DNA of 64,000 nucleotides from Pseudomonadota bacterium (GTDB lineage: Bacteria; Pseudomonadota; Gammaproteobacteria; Burkholderiales; Gallionellaceae), in NCBI GenBank assembly GCA_021783995.1, contig JAJXTH010000008.1, forward strand, positions 1 to 64,000, read 5' to 3'. Within the stretch, counting starts at the first letter, position 1. Every line of letters starts with the position of its first letter. This document shows positions 24,453 to 33,684 of this stretch, in pieces. The notes below the pieces were generated by a model that saw only the letters and a program-made list of their open reading frames with translations, was not told the origin of the DNA and ran no database searches. The position numbers and the translations under genes are program-made.

Positions 24453-25698
24453 AGCGTCCAACCTGCTCTTAGATCTTATCTCTCATGCTGAAGCGATCAG
24501 CCTGCTTTGGCAGATCGGCGCGATCGCTCTTGCGATGCTCCTTGCATGGTTGCTCGATGCGTTCTTCAAGAAGAGGCTCACCAGTGCGCACCAGACCGTC
24601 GCGATCAAGAGCGTCAAGCGCGTTGCCTTTCCCGTCTTTGCGCTCTTGGGCGTGCTCATGGCGCGATCGGCCTTCATCAGGCTGGATCGGCCGGTCACGC
24701 TCCTGAGGCTCGCGATACCCCTGCTGCTTTCTCTCGCTGCGATACGCCTCATGGTCTACGTGATGCACAAGGTGTTCCCGAATTCCACCAAGCTGAAATC
24801 GTGGGAGCTGGGCATCTCGGGCGTGATCTGGCTGGCACTCGCGCTCCACATCACGGGGCTTCTCAACGCGGTGCTCGATGCGATGGCGGACATGAATTTC
24901 AATTTCGGCCACCAGTCCGTATCGCTGCTGATCATCTTGCAGGGCATATTGTCGATCGCGGTCACGGTGATCGCGGCACTCTGGCTGGGCAGATTTCTGG
25001 AGACGCGCATCATGCGCATGGAGGAGATCGACACCAGTTCGCGCGTGCTGCTGACCAAGATCGTGCGCGGTTCGCTGCTGGTGGTCTCGGTGCTGGTTGC
25101 GCTGTCCCTGGTCGGAATAGATATACGCGTGCTCTCGGTATTCGGCGGTGCGCTGGGCGTTGGGCTGGGCTTCGGCCTGCAGCGCATCGCGAGCAATTAC
25201 ATTTGCGGGTTCATACTGCTTCTGGACAAGTCGATCCGCCTGGGCGATCTCATCACGCTGGACAACCGTTATGGCACGGTCACGAGGCTGACCGGGCGAT
25301 ACATGGTGCTGAGAGGCCAGGACGGAGCGGAGTCGCTGATACCGAACGAGACCGCGATCACGTCGACCCTGATCAACCATTCCTTCACCGACCGGAACAT
25401 GAGCCTCAAGATCACCCTGCAAGTCGGCTACAGCAGTCCGATGGACGTCGCGATGCAGATCATGCTGGATGCTGCAACGGCTCACAAACGCGTGCTTGTC
25501 GATCCCAAACCCACGGTCAGTCTGACCGAATTCGCGGACAGCGGCATCACGCTGGAGCTGTCGGTGTGGATAGCCGATCCCGAAGTGTCGCAGACGGCAT
25601 TGCGTTCGGAGATCAATCTTGCGATCTGGCGCGAGTTTCAGCGCGCCAAGATCGAGATACCCTTCCCTCAGCGCGAAGTGCGCATCCTGAACGCCTGA
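24442..25698 (+). CDS. MscS-family mechanosensitive channel
   Basis: The 418-residue protein has about five to six membrane helices, the MscS pore helix rich in Gly/Ala (VFGGALGVGLGFGLQRIASNYICGFILLLDKSIRLGDLI) and a C-terminal cytoplasmic vestibule domain (FADSGITLELSVWI, IEIPFPQREV). It releases solutes on hypo-osmotic shock. It overlaps tatC and ends two bases before the convergent protease gene. Confidence 0.93.
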   Translation: MKPEASNLLLDLISHAEAISLLWQIGAIALAMLLAWLLDAFFKKRLTSAHQTVAIKSVKRVAFPVFALLGVLMARSAFIRLDRPVTLLRLAIPLLLSLAAIRLMVYVMHKVFPNSTKLKSWELGISGVIWLALALHITGLLNAVLDAMADMNFNFGHQSVSLLIILQGILSIAVTVIAALWLGRFLETRIMRMEEIDTSSRVLLTKIVRGSLLVVSVLVALSLVGIDIRVLSVFGGALGVGLGFGLQRIASNYICGFILLLDKSIRLGDLITLDNRYGTVTRLTGRYMVLRGQDGAESLIPNETAITSTLINHSFTDRNMSLKITLQVGYSSPMDVAMQIMLDAATAHKRVLVDPKPTVSLTEFADSGITLELSVWIADPEVSQTALRSEINLAIWREFQRAKIEIPFPQREVRILNA

Positions 25699-25699
25699 T

Positions 25700-26836
25700 T
25701 CACTGATCCTTTGGTTTGGGACGCTTGCCTATCTTCACGGAAAGCGCGAGCTCCTTGCCGTTGCGCACAAGCTCTACCGGGACGATCTTGCCGGGTGCCA
25801 GATTGGCTATGGTGTCGAGCATCGTGCTCCAGTCGTTGATGGGCTTGCTGTCGATTGCGATCAACTGGTCTCCAGCCTTCATGCCGGCAATCTCTGCCGG
25901 GCTGTTGTGCAGCACTTCCGTGATCAAGACGCCTTTCGCACTGTTGTCGGAAAAGGCTGCGGCATCGGGGGACACCTCCTGTATTCCTGCGCCTATCCAG
26001 CCTCTTGTGACGGAGCCATACTGCATGATCTGCTCCATGGTCTTCTTGGCGATGGTCGCCGGGATCGCGAAGCCTATGCCCAGCGATCCGCCATTGGGGG
26101 AATAGATCGCGCTGTTGATGCCCACCAGGTTGCCGTTCGTGTCCACCAGCGCACCGCCCGAATTGCCCGGGTTGATCGCGGCGTCCGTCTGTATGAAGTT
26201 CTCGAAGGTGTTAAGCCCCAGATGGTCGCGCTTCAGCGCGCTGATGATGCCCATCGTGACGGTCTGGCCCACGCCGAACGGATTGCCTATCGCGAGCACG
26301 AAGTCGCCGACATGCGCGTTCTCGGGATGGCCGAAGGTGATTGCGGGCAGACTGCCGGGAAGGTCTATCTTGATCACTGCGAGATCGGTCTCGGGGTCCG
26401 AGCCCACCACATGCGCGCGGCTCTTCTGCCCATCGGCGAGCGCGACCTCGATCTGGTCGGCGGCCTCGACGACATGGTGATTCGTGAGGATGTAGCCGTC
26501 CGGGCTCACGATGACGCCGGAGCCCAGGCTAGATCTCTTGTGCGGTGTGTCGCCCTGATCTCCGAAGAAGAAGCGGAACCTCGGATCATCAAGCAGCGGG
26601 GGCGTCTTGATGATCGTGCTGGTATAGATGTTCACGACCGAAGGCATGGCTTTTTTTGCGGCAAGGCTCAAGCCCGTGAGCGGCGGGTTGACCGCAGGCG
26701 TGGCCGACTCGTAAAGAGTGATCACGCCGCTGCGCGCGGCATTGGGCAGGAGCTCAGGCTTCAGCGTGTGGATGACGAACAGAATAGCCAGTGCTATGGT
26801 TACGGTTTGGGTGAATAATAGCCAGTGTTTACGCAT
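25700..26836 (-). CDS. degS: DegS-like periplasmic serine protease with one PDZ domain
   Basis: The 378-residue protein has one N-terminal membrane anchor (about residues 9-24), a trypsin-like domain with His121 (NHHVV), Asp151 (PETDLAVIKID) and Ser226 (NPGNSGGALVD), and one C-terminal PDZ domain (NSPAEIAGMKAGDQLI). A single PDZ and a membrane anchor fit DegS rather than DegP/DegQ. DegS cleaves anti-sigma factors in envelope stress; no rseA-like gene is in view. Its start is 25 bases from the divergent Nif3-like gene. Confidence 0.9.
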   Translation of the reverse strand: MRKHWLLFTQTVTIALAILFVIHTLKPELLPNAARSGVITLYESATPAVNPPLTGLSLAAKKAMPSVVNIYTSTIIKTPPLLDDPRFRFFFGDQGDTPHKRSSLGSGVIVSPDGYILTNHHVVEAADQIEVALADGQKSRAHVVGSDPETDLAVIKIDLPGSLPAITFGHPENAHVGDFVLAIGNPFGVGQTVTMGIISALKRDHLGLNTFENFIQTDAAINPGNSGGALVDTNGNLVGINSAIYSPNGGSLGIGFAIPATIAKKTMEQIMQYGSVTRGWIGAGIQEVSPDAAAFSDNSAKGVLITEVLHNSPAEIAGMKAGDQLIAIDSKPINDWSTMLDTIANLAPGKIVPVELVRNGKELALSVKIGKRPKPKDQ

Positions 26837-26861
26837 ATCGATTCTGTCTTTGGGAAAGAAA

Positions 26862-27608
26862 ATGAAACTTCTGGATCTTTGCGATTATATCGCAAGCCTG
26901 CTGCAACCTGATCAATTCAAGGACTACTGCCCGAATGGCCTGCAGGTGGAAGGCAGGGCCCAGGTGCTGCGCATCGCAACCGCAGTGACCGCATCCCAAT
27001 CGGTGCTCGACGATGCGATTGCATGGGGTGCGGATGCGATCCTCGTGCATCACGGCTATTTCTGGCGCAACGAGGATGTGCGCATCGCGGGCATCAGGAA
27101 AAACCGCATCGCGGCGCTACTGAAAAACGACGTGAGCCTTCTGGCCTATCACCTGCCGCTCGATGCGCATGCCGTGCTCGGCAACAACGCGGAGCTGGGC
27201 AGGTTGCTCGGGATCAGGGAAACGGCCCGATTCGGAGAGCAGAGCATCGTCTGCAAAGGCGTGTTCGATTCCCCGGTGACACTCTCGCAGTTCGCGGCGA
27301 GGATCGAGGATAGGCTAAAGCGCAAGCCGCTGGTTCTGGGGGATCCGGGCGGCATCGTGAACAACGTGGCCTGGTGCAGCGGTGGGGCACAGGGCTACTT
27401 CGAGGCTGCCATCGCACAAGGCGTGGATGTCTATTTGACCGGAGAGATATCCGAGCAGAATTTTCATCTTTCGAGCGAGACTGGCGTGGCCTTCATCGCG
27501 GCCGGCCATCATGCCACCGAAAGACTGGGCATCAAAGCGCTGGGTATGCATCTTGAACAGAAATTTGATTTCGAGCACCGCTTCTTCGACCAGGACAACC
27601 CGGTCTAG
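26862..27608 (+). CDS. Nif3-like dinuclear metal centre protein
   Basis: The 248-residue protein belongs to the NIF3/YbgI family. Metal ligands are visible in DAILVHHGYFW (His-His), LPLDAHAVLGNNAELG (Asp, His) and the C-terminal AAGHHATERLGIKAL. Function of the family is unsettled, with GTP cyclohydrolase I type 2 a common but weak label. Start at 26862 (MKLLDLCDYIASLL) is used rather than 26718, which lies inside the opposite degS gene. In many betaproteobacteria this gene directly precedes petABC. Confidence 0.92.
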   Translation: MKLLDLCDYIASLLQPDQFKDYCPNGLQVEGRAQVLRIATAVTASQSVLDDAIAWGADAILVHHGYFWRNEDVRIAGIRKNRIAALLKNDVSLLAYHLPLDAHAVLGNNAELGRLLGIRETARFGEQSIVCKGVFDSPVTLSQFAARIEDRLKRKPLVLGDPGGIVNNVAWCSGGAQGYFEAAIAQGVDVYLTGEISEQNFHLSSETGVAFIAAGHHATERLGIKALGMHLEQKFDFEHRFFDQDNPV

Positions 27609-28162
27609 TCCTTTTCCGCAAGCGCTGCATTGGCGTTGTTGATCAGTTCGAGGTGATCGCCCATGAACAAGGCCGATTCGGCCTTGAGCAGTAGCTTCCC
27701 GGGCTGTTGCGCATATTCGAGCAGAAAATCGCTGCGCCTCGGATATAGATCCGTCCATTTCCAGGCGAGAAAATGTTCATTGCTTCTGCAGCCTGCGCTT
27801 TCCAGTTCATGCTTCAGCTTCGAGACCGCGGGTGGTGATGGCAGGGCAGGCGCGCCCTGCCACGCCAGTCCCTGAAAGATGCGCCATTTGCCGCCGATGT
27901 GCTGCTGCTCCAGTATCGGGGACAGACAGCAAGGCTGATCCGGCTTGCACCGCAGGCCAAGCAGAATTTCTTCCGCGTTGTGGTCTTCGATGGTTTCCGT
28001 CTGCATATCTCCGGGAAGTGCATCCACGCGCTGTTTCAGGTCGCGCCAGAAGCGCGAATTCATCTGTTCGCAGATTTCTTCTATTCGGCTGCCTACCGAG
28101 AGCGCGAGATGCAGATTTTCGGGTTGAGAAAAAAATTCCAGGACTGCTTTTTCTTCATTCAT
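27605..28162 (-). CDS. Hypothetical protein, 185 residues
   Basis: I do not recognise this protein. It is soluble (no signal peptide or membrane helix), mixed alpha/beta in appearance, with Trp-rich stretches (GGKWRIFQGLAWQG, FLAWKWTDLYPRR) and several Cys. It overlaps the end of the convergent Nif3-like gene by four bases. It sits as an extra gene on the opposite strand between two genes whose order is otherwise conserved, which suggests insertion. A plausible upstream GGA-rich site is weak. Confidence 0.7.
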   Translation of the reverse strand: MNEEKAVLEFFSQPENLHLALSVGSRIEEICEQMNSRFWRDLKQRVDALPGDMQTETIEDHNAEEILLGLRCKPDQPCCLSPILEQQHIGGKWRIFQGLAWQGAPALPSPPAVSKLKHELESAGCRSNEHFLAWKWTDLYPRRSDFLLEYAQQPGKLLLKAESALFMGDHLELINNANAALAEKD

Positions 28163-28272
28163 GGGGGAATCGTCCGTTCATTTGTTGCAGTGTAGAAATA
28201 TAAGCAAATAATGTAAAACCGCGAAATATAAATAATATTTTTTAGAACTATTAGTATATATAAAAAACCTTG

Positions 28273-28301
28273 TTGACTTTGAAAAACAAACCATACATTA
28301 T
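28273..28301 (+). promoter_or_regulatory. Probable promoter of the alternative complex III operon
   Basis: TTGACT (28273-28278) and CATTAT (28296-28301) are spaced by 17 bases inside an AT-rich 291-base gap (28163-28453) that otherwise holds no gene. Transcription would begin near 28308, leaving about 145 bases of leader before actA, long enough for regulation, though no riboswitch fold is recognised. Confidence 0.6.
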
Positions 28302-28453
28302 CCGGACGTGCTCGCTAATAACTTGATTTGCAGTGATAAAAAAATCGGCAAATCTTGCTCTAATTATGCGGGACATCACACCAGAAAAAATATCCGATTG
28401 AAAAATTCATTCATGCTGAAAGTGGCATGTTGTTTGCTGGGGGAGTTCTTACG

Positions 28454-29173
28454 ATGCATCGTTATTTACGTTTTCCTTTCATGCTGGCGAGCTTTTTGGT
28501 GGCTGTTGCTTGTCATGCAGCCACTGAACAGACGCTTACCACTGAGGACGATCTGGGGCCTCAAGTTCAGCAGCCCATCGAGTTTCCTCATTACCGCCAT
28601 GCCGGGAATCGCAATCCGGTCGATCCGACCAACAGCGATCCGACCAAGGGCGGGATGGAGATCAACTGTCAGTACTGCCACACCTATGCTAGGCGCAGCC
28701 TGACTGCGGGGATTCCGCCGCTGCAGAAGTGCGTGGGTTGTCATCAGAACATTCCTACCGTGCGAGACAAGCCGCGCATCGTCGAGCTCTTCAAGTACTG
28801 GGATGCGAAGAAGGCGATTCCGTGGAAGAAGGTGCACGACTTGCCCGACTTCGTGCGCTTCAATCACGAGCGGCACATCAAGCGTTTCATAGAGCAGCAG
28901 GGGCGCCCCGTTCAGGAGGTCTGCGGATACTGCCACGGCCAGGTGAAGGAGATGGTCACTGCGCGGCGTCAGAAACCCATCACCATGGGTTGGTGCGTCA
29001 GCTGCCACATGAAGGAGCATGTCGTCGTGGCCAAGGGTGCGATACCTGAAGGCGGCACGCCGATTGGCAAGCAGGACTACTGGTATACCTTCCAGAAGCC
29101 CGCGGAGACCAGGAATGCGGAAGGCGAGCTGACTGCCAAGGGCCCCAACGATTGCTGGCTGTGCCACAAGTGA
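28454..29173 (+). CDS. actA: Alternative complex III subunit ActA, pentaheme cytochrome c
   Basis: The 239-residue precursor has a signal peptide (about residues 1-22, ending CHA) and five heme c motifs in order: CQYCH, CVGCH, CGYCH, CVSCH and CWLCH. This is the heme count of ActA in characterised complexes. The start at 28454 follows GGGAG with eight-base spacing. ActA is the periplasmic electron hub that passes electrons between the Fe-S chain of ActB and the monoheme ActE. The frame ends in TGATG, one base into a possible upstream start of the next gene. Confidence 0.94.
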   Translation: MHRYLRFPFMLASFLVAVACHAATEQTLTTEDDLGPQVQQPIEFPHYRHAGNRNPVDPTNSDPTKGGMEINCQYCHTYARRSLTAGIPPLQKCVGCHQNIPTVRDKPRIVELFKYWDAKKAIPWKKVHDLPDFVRFNHERHIKRFIEQQGRPVQEVCGYCHGQVKEMVTARRQKPITMGWCVSCHMKEHVVVAKGAIPEGGTPIGKQDYWYTFQKPAETRNAEGELTAKGPNDCWLCHK

Positions 29174-29199
29174 TGAAAAAATTGAACAGAGAGGCTGTG

Positions 29200-31422
29200 A
29201 TGATAGACAGTGAATCCACAAAAAATTTGTCCGGGCAAGCGTTTGATCGGCGTGATTTTCTGAAGGTATTGGGTTTTGGAGGCACGGCTGTCGCGCTTTC
29301 GGGATGCGGCAACACCTCCATCGAGGATGGCAAGGAGACCGTGGTTTCCTATGTCGAGGCCAAGGATTACGTGATTCCAGGCGTTGCGGTGTATTTCAAT
29401 TCGACTTGCGCGCAGTGCGATGCGGGATGCAGCATCACAGGCAAGATACGCGAAGGCCGCGTGCTGAAGCTGGAAGGCAATCCCGAATCGTCGATCAACA
29501 GGGGCAAGCTTTGCGGGCTGGGTCAGGCTTCCGTGCAGCATCACTACAATCCGGATCGCGTGCGCGAACCTCTGCTGCGCAACGGCGACAAGGGCCAAGC
29601 GATCAGCTGGGAAAAGGCCTATGAGCTGATCAACGAGAAGCTTCAGGGTGCGAAGGGCGAAGAAGTCGCGTTCATCACGGGTGATGTGAGCGGGCATCAG
29701 AAGGTGTTGCTGACCAACTACATCGACAGCCTGGGCAGCAAGAATCATTTCGTTTATGAAGCTGTGGCGCCCGCTGTGGTTAGGGCTGGCAACCTGAAGT
29801 CTTATGGTGTCGAGATGCCGCGCTACCGAATAGACAAGGCCAAGGTGGTGTTGTCATTCGGCGCGGACTTTCTGGGCACATGGATATCGCCAGTGCATTT
29901 CGCGCAGCAGTATGCGGCATTCCGCAAGGGAGTGGACGGGCAGCGCGGCGTGCTGATCCAGGCGGAGTCCAAGATGACCCTGACAGGTGCGAATGCGGAC
30001 CGCTGGCTTGCGGTGCGCCCCGGTACGGAAGGCATACTGGCGCTTGGCATCATCAATGCGCTGGGCATTGCGACAGGGGATGTGGCCGAGCTCGTGAAGG
30101 ACTACGACAGGGCAAGGGTCAGCCGGGATACGGGCGTTGAGCCCAGCAACATAGACAAGATCGCGGCGATCCTGAGGCTGCGCAGCCCGAGCCTGATTCT
30201 GGCTGGCAGCGCTGCGGAAGGCTATGTGCACGGAATGCAGAATGCAGATGCGATCAATCTCTTGAACCATGTGCTGGGAAATGTGGGCAAGACGATAGAG
30301 GCGCCGGTATCCGTGCCCTTCCCGCAGTTGACGCAAACCAAAGGGAATACTGCATCCCTCAAAAAGCTCAATGACGATCTGGCGGCCGGCAAATACAAGG
30401 TGCTGTTCAACATCGCCACCAACCCAGTGTATACCGCGCCCGCCTCCTACAAGTATGGCGACAGCATGGCAAAGGCCGGCTTCAAGGTTGCGTTCGCGCA
30501 TTATCTCGACGAAACCGCGTTGCAGGCTGATCTCGTTCTGCCTCTCGATTCGGAGATGGAGGATTGGGGGACGCATGTGCCGGAATATCTGGCGGATACC
30601 GCCCAGATCAACATACAGCAGCCGCTGATGGAAAGGCTGCATGCGAATACGCGAGGCATGGGGGACATTCTCCTGACGCTTGTCAAGCAACGCAAGCCTG
30701 AGGAATACAAGGCCTTTGACGATTACTACGGCTATCTGCGCTATGCGATGCTGCAGAACAAGGCGGCACTTGGCGGGTCCGGGGATGACGACGTGTTCTG
30801 GAACGATACGCTTTCCAAGGGCATCGTGAAACTTTCGGGTGCATCGGGCGCGTTGTCGGCAAAGGCCGCTGTGGAAGGCCTGAAGCTGCCGCAGCCGGAA
30901 GAAGCCGACAAGCAGTATCCGCTGCGCCTGATCCCGTCGGTGACGTCGAATCTGCGCGACGGCAGGCATACCAACCAGCCCTGGATACAGGAGTCGCCCG
31001 ATCCGCTGACCACGATAGTCTGGGATTCGTGGGTCGAGGTGCATCCGAAGAAGGCTCTGGAGCTTGGCATCGTCGAAGGCGACATCGTCAAGGTCACCTC
31101 GAAGACGGGTTCTGTGAATGTGCAGGTTTATGTTTTTCCGGGCATACATCCTGAGGCGGTCTCCATTCCCATGGGGCGCGGACACGAGGCGATGGGTCGT
31201 TATGCAAAGGGGTACGGCGTGAATCCCTTCGGCATCATGGATGCTGTTTTCGAAGGCTCGACCGGGGAGCTGGCCATGCACGAGACACGCGTGAACATTG
31301 CCAAGACCGGGCAGCGCGTCATCGTCGTCAAGGATGAGGGGCCTGCAGGCGGGAAACAGATGGGAAGAAGGGTTGCGCTGAGCAGGTCAACCGATCAAGT
31401 CGATTTGTCTAAGGAGGTCTGA
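29200..31422 (+). CDS. actB1: Alternative complex III subunit ActB1 (molybdopterin-oxidoreductase-like)
   Basis: The 740-residue protein has the fold of molybdopterin oxidoreductases. Its N terminus carries a Tat motif (FDRRDFLKVLGFGG) followed by a lipobox-like ALSGC, then an Fe-S-type Cys motif (CAQCDAGC ... GKLCGLG). The C-terminal part shows IVWDSWVEVHPKKALELGI, typical of the family's last domain. In characterised complexes this subunit has lost the Mo cofactor and is structural. Here ActB is split: the ferredoxin part is the next gene. Starts at 29173 (TGATG overlap) and 29200 are possible; GAGAGG before 29200 favours the latter. Confidence 0.92.
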   Translation: MIDSESTKNLSGQAFDRRDFLKVLGFGGTAVALSGCGNTSIEDGKETVVSYVEAKDYVIPGVAVYFNSTCAQCDAGCSITGKIREGRVLKLEGNPESSINRGKLCGLGQASVQHHYNPDRVREPLLRNGDKGQAISWEKAYELINEKLQGAKGEEVAFITGDVSGHQKVLLTNYIDSLGSKNHFVYEAVAPAVVRAGNLKSYGVEMPRYRIDKAKVVLSFGADFLGTWISPVHFAQQYAAFRKGVDGQRGVLIQAESKMTLTGANADRWLAVRPGTEGILALGIINALGIATGDVAELVKDYDRARVSRDTGVEPSNIDKIAAILRLRSPSLILAGSAAEGYVHGMQNADAINLLNHVLGNVGKTIEAPVSVPFPQLTQTKGNTASLKKLNDDLAAGKYKVLFNIATNPVYTAPASYKYGDSMAKAGFKVAFAHYLDETALQADLVLPLDSEMEDWGTHVPEYLADTAQINIQQPLMERLHANTRGMGDILLTLVKQRKPEEYKAFDDYYGYLRYAMLQNKAALGGSGDDDVFWNDTLSKGIVKLSGASGALSAKAAVEGLKLPQPEEADKQYPLRLIPSVTSNLRDGRHTNQPWIQESPDPLTTIVWDSWVEVHPKKALELGIVEGDIVKVTSKTGSVNVQVYVFPGIHPEAVSIPMGRGHEAMGRYAKGYGVNPFGIMDAVFEGSTGELAMHETRVNIAKTGQRVIVVKDEGPAGGKQMGRRVALSRSTDQVDLSKEV

Positions 31423-31425
31423 GTC

Positions 31426-32280
31426 ATGTCTGTCACCAATTTGCTGAACAACTGGGCTGCGGTCCGCCATTTTCACCCGATCGACGACAAGCCTCACGAT
31501 CCTTACAAGTGGGCGATGGCGATAGATCTGGATGCATGCATAGGCTGCAATGCATGCGCGGTTGCCTGTTATGCGGAAAACAACCTGCCAGTCGTGGGGC
31601 GCGAGAAGTTCCAGCACGGCCAGGCCATGCACTGGATGCGCATAGAGCGCTACTGGAATGAGGACAGCAGGGAGTTTCCTGATCAGGGGGCGGAATTTTT
31701 GCCGATGATGTGTCAGCAGTGCGAGGCCGCACCCTGCGAGACGGTCTGTCCGGTGGGTGCGACCAACCACACGCAGGATGGGTTGAACTCCCAGATATAC
31801 AACCGCTGCATAGGATCGCGCTACTGCTCTGCGAACTGTCCGTACAAGGTCCGTTACTTCAACTGGTATGACTATCCGACGACGGACAATGTCTGGCCGG
31901 CCGAAATGAATTACCAGCTGAATCCCGACGTGACGGTGCGTGGCAAGGGCGTGATGGAGAAATGCACTTTCTGCGTTCAGCGCCTGCGCGCTGCAGAGGT
32001 GACTGCCAAGGGCGAAGGACGCATCGTGCGCGAAGGGGAGGTGCAAACGGCCTGCCAGCAGTCCTGCCCGACCAATGCGATCTCTTTCGGCAATCTGGTC
32101 GATCCGGAGTCGCGTGTTTACAAGCAGTGGAAGGCGCAGCAGGTCGACCTTGCGAAGGACGAGCAGGAAAAGGACAAGAGGGAAGGTGGAACAGATTTGC
32201 GCGGCTACCGGATATTCGAAGATCTGCGTCCCTATCCTTCGGTTATGTATCTGGAACGCGTGCGCGAGAGCGCTGTTTAG
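31426..32280 (+). CDS. actB2: Alternative complex III subunit ActB2, 4-cluster ferredoxin
   Basis: The 284-residue protein has four Fe-S motifs: CIGCNACAVAC, CQQCEAAPCETVCP, CIGSRYCSANCP and CTFC...CQQSCP. In the third motif the usual second Cys is Ser (CIGSRYC), the pattern that leaves room for a [3Fe-4S] instead of [4Fe-4S] cluster, matching the 3+1 cluster content known for ActB. Cysteines are shared between paired motifs as in NrfC/PsrB proteins. It lies three bases after actB1. Confidence 0.93.
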   Translation: MSVTNLLNNWAAVRHFHPIDDKPHDPYKWAMAIDLDACIGCNACAVACYAENNLPVVGREKFQHGQAMHWMRIERYWNEDSREFPDQGAEFLPMMCQQCEAAPCETVCPVGATNHTQDGLNSQIYNRCIGSRYCSANCPYKVRYFNWYDYPTTDNVWPAEMNYQLNPDVTVRGKGVMEKCTFCVQRLRAAEVTAKGEGRIVREGEVQTACQQSCPTNAISFGNLVDPESRVYKQWKAQQVDLAKDEQEKDKREGGTDLRGYRIFEDLRPYPSVMYLERVRESAV

Positions 32281-32305
32281 TCCGCTGAACATTTAAGGAA
32301 CGACA

Positions 32306-33682
32306 ATGAAAGATATCCGCGAAGACATCGCCTGGGCCAAGATCAACCAGGACGTGATGAAGAGTCTGGAAAACCCGAGGCCGCTTTACTGGGTGATCCT
32401 GTTTTTTGCCGTGCTGACTTTCGGCATAGGCATAGGCTGCGAGGTCTATCAGTACCAGATGGGCATGGGGGTGGCGAATCTGGACAATCCGCATGTGTGG
32501 GGGCTTTACATTGCCACCTTCATCTTCTGGATAGGCATGAGCCATTCGGGCACGCTGCTGTCTGCGATCCTGCACCTGATGCATGCCGACTGGCGTAAAC
32601 CCATCTACCGTTTTGCAGAGGCGATGACCACTTTCTCGCTGATGACTGCGGGGCTTTTCGTGATGGTGCATCTGGGCCGCCTCTGGCAGTTCTATTACGC
32701 GGTTCCCTATCCCAACGAGCGCTGGGTGTGGCCCAACTTCCAGTCGCCTCTGCTTTGGGATGCGATGGCGATCTTCACCTATTTGAGTTCCTCCGTGCTT
32801 TTCCTGTTCGTGGGCATGATCCCGGATCTTGCGATTGCGCGTGACAACATGCACTCGGGATGGCGCAAGAAGCTCTATACGCTGCTGGCGCTGGGCTGGG
32901 AAGGGACTGACAGGCAGTGGCGCAATTTCCGCGTGACCTATCTGACTATCGCCTGCTTTCTGATCCCTCTAGCCGTGTCGGTGCATTCGATCGTTGCATC
33001 CGACTTCGGCATGTCGCAGCAACCTGGATGGCATGTGACCTCATTCCCTCCATATTTCGTCGCAGGCGCATTGTATTCGGGCTGTGCAGCGATCATCACG
33101 CTGTTCATCATCCTGCGCTATGTGTTCAAGTTCGAGGATTACATGACTTTGCCGATCCTGAAGAAGATCGTGCGCCTGACATTCGCGATCGCGATGGTCT
33201 GGACCTATCTCAACTGCATCGAGTTTGCATCGGTCTGGTACAGTCACGATGCTGTCTCCAAGGACCTGTTGATACAGAAGATGACCGGACCCTACGCTCC
33301 TTTCTGGTGGGCGATGATCTTCTGCGGCTCCATCGTGCCTCTGGTGTTCGCGATCAAGCGCTTCCAGACCAACATCCCGGTGCTGTTTGCGACCTCTCTC
33401 CTGCTGAACCTTGGCATGTGGCTGGAGCGCTGGATGATCGTTTCGCCGACATTCTCTCACGGCTACTATCCCTGGACATGGGATCACGATCAGTGGCCCT
33501 CGATGATACAGTGGGGCATCGTGTTCGGCAGTTTCGGCTGGTTTACGCTGCTATTCATGGTGTTCTGCAAGATGTTCCCATCCGTTTCCATGTACGAGGT
33601 GAAGGAGATGGTCTATCACCGCACGCTGCATCTGAAGCAGAACGGCGCATCTGAACAAACCGTTGAACAAGGAGTGCACTAA
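32306..33682 (+). CDS. actC: Alternative complex III subunit ActC, NrfD/PsrC-like membrane protein
   Basis: The 458-residue polytopic protein has about ten membrane helices and the NrfD/PsrC hallmarks: HVWGLYIATFIFWIGMSHSG early, FAEAMTTFSLMTAGLF, and ILKKIVRLTFAIAMVWTYLNC. It forms the quinol-binding and putative proton-conducting part of the complex, against ActB2. It is one of two NrfD-like subunits; ActF is the other. Confidence 0.94.
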   Translation: MKDIREDIAWAKINQDVMKSLENPRPLYWVILFFAVLTFGIGIGCEVYQYQMGMGVANLDNPHVWGLYIATFIFWIGMSHSGTLLSAILHLMHADWRKPIYRFAEAMTTFSLMTAGLFVMVHLGRLWQFYYAVPYPNERWVWPNFQSPLLWDAMAIFTYLSSSVLFLFVGMIPDLAIARDNMHSGWRKKLYTLLALGWEGTDRQWRNFRVTYLTIACFLIPLAVSVHSIVASDFGMSQQPGWHVTSFPPYFVAGALYSGCAAIITLFIILRYVFKFEDYMTLPILKKIVRLTFAIAMVWTYLNCIEFASVWYSHDAVSKDLLIQKMTGPYAPFWWAMIFCGSIVPLVFAIKRFQTNIPVLFATSLLLNLGMWLERWMIVSPTFSHGYYPWTWDHDQWPSMIQWGIVFGSFGWFTLLFMVFCKMFPSVSMYEVKEMVYHRTLHLKQNGASEQTVEQGVH

Positions 33683-33684
33683 TC

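Noticed and set aside
24507-25706. 399-codon plus-strand frame inside the MscS gene
   Set aside because: Out-of-frame shadow of a gene with clear MscS motifs.
28308-28703. 131-codon frame overlapping the actA leader and 5' end
   Set aside because: Different frame from actA, with no domain; the heme motifs are only in the actA frame.
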